64,000 bases of DNA from Pseudomonadota bacterium (GTDB lineage Bacteria; Pseudomonadota; Gammaproteobacteria; Acidiferrobacterales; UBA6901): assembly GCA_021785515.1 (NCBI GenBank), contig JAJYEX010000009.1:62001-126000 (forward strand). Direction: 5' to 3'. The notes beneath the pieces are model-generated. The model ran no database searches and was not told the DNA's origin. It saw nothing but the letters and a program-made list of their open reading frames with translations. Both the position numbers and the translations under genes were made by a program. The stretch's first letter is position 1. Each line of letters begins with the position of its first letter. Positions 63,884 through 64,000 of the stretch are shown one piece after another.

Positions 63884-64000
63884 GGCGCGCGCTTGTGACA
63901 GGCGGTAGCGGCGGCATCGGGGCGGCCATTGCGCGACAACTTGCGCGCGACGGCCTGAAGGTGATCGTGCATGCCAATCGCCATCGGGAACTGGCGGAGG
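63880..64000 (+). CDS. 3-oxoacyl-ACP reductase (FabG/ApeQ-like), truncated by window end
   Basis: The frame starts with GTG at 63880 and is still open at the window end. The first 40 residues contain the SDR nucleotide-binding signature ALVTGGSGGIGAAIAR. It should reduce the beta-keto intermediate with NADPH. Overlap with the upstream dehydratase stop supports a KR/DH operon. Confidence 0.9.
   Translation, partial: MRRALVTGGSGGIGAAIARQLARDGLKVIVHANRHRELAE

Noticed and set aside
1-64000. tRNA, rRNA, CRISPR arrays, insertion sequences and prophage genes
   Set aside because: None recognised on reading both strands. There are no direct-repeat arrays, transposase or integrase motifs. A dedicated scan (tRNAscan-SE, Infernal, ISfinder) would settle this.
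43933-64000. Flexirubin or carotenoid cluster as the alternative for region 5
   Set aside because: No phytoene synthase or desaturase is present. The KS/CLF, hotdog dehydratases, MMPL and LolA-like genes point to an aryl polyene, and the chorismatase favours the xanthomonadin type over tyrosine-derived flexirubin.

Overview
The window looks like chromosomal DNA, GC-rich, from a chemolithoautotrophic, probably sulfur-oxidising gammaproteobacterium. Four things suggest this: a non-carboxysomal form I RuBisCO operon (cbbLS with cbbQ and cbbO, and a divergent cbbR), a cytoplasmic sulfite-oxidising complex (SoeABC), a Calvin-cycle epimerase and phosphoglycolate phosphatase set in front of the trp genes, and a large aryl-polyene (xanthomonadin-like) pigment locus. 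No rRNA, tRNA, CRISPR array, phage or insertion sequence was recognised. The species cannot be named from this sequence alone.

Region 1 (1-10.1 kb) is carbon fixation: cbbR diverges from cbbL-cbbS-cbbQ-(112-aa unknown)-cbbO. Long hairpins follow cbbL and cbbS, and a perfect 12-bp inverted repeat spans the cbbR start. A PLP aminotransferase, a beta-carbonic anhydrase and a soluble Cache-like sensor protein follow. Region 2 (10.4-25.4 kb) is mostly housekeeping and metal or redox genes: SemiSWEET, murI, psiE-like, purC, a cytochrome c lipoprotein, DUF302, SHOCT, an APH/AAA fusion, a copper ATPase with a cupredoxin partner and a MerR/CueR-type promoter, a class II ribonucleotide reductase, rimO, and a TetR-TolC pair. 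Region 3 (25.7-36.7 kb) has a sigma-54 activator, a CopD-like protein, a MerB-like organomercurial lyase relative, a PagL-like lipid A deacylase, soeABC, a GGDEF/EAL protein with a degenerate EAL domain, and a small DUF2892-type membrane protein. Region 4 (37.0-43.7 kb) is rpe-gph-trpE-trpG-trpD-trpC, then an OsmC-like and a glyoxalase-fold protein.

Region 5 (43.9 kb to the window end) is an aryl-polyene locus in five blocks of alternating direction. (a) ACP, chorismatase, acyltransferase and glycosyltransferase. (b) A ketosynthase with its chain-length factor, reverse strand. (c) A second ACP, a second ketosynthase and two methyltransferases. (d) A reverse-strand operon: PAP2 phosphatase, COG4648-type membrane protein, AMP-ligase, LpxL-like acyltransferase, LolA-like protein, MMPL exporter, polysaccharide deacetylase and methyltransferase. 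(e) Two hotdog dehydratases and a truncated ketoreductase. The inferred pathway is: chorismate gives hydroxybenzoate, which is activated and loaded on ACP, then extended and desaturated by KS/CLF, KR and DH. The product is tailored by acyl, glycosyl and methyl transfer and moved to the outer membrane by the MMPL and LolA-like proteins.

The most interesting items are the chorismatase-fed pigment locus with its unusual tailoring set, the unknown gene translationally coupled between cbbQ and cbbO, the structured cbb leader and intergenic RNAs, the MerB-like gene, and a 1.35-kb gene-free stretch inside the pigment locus.
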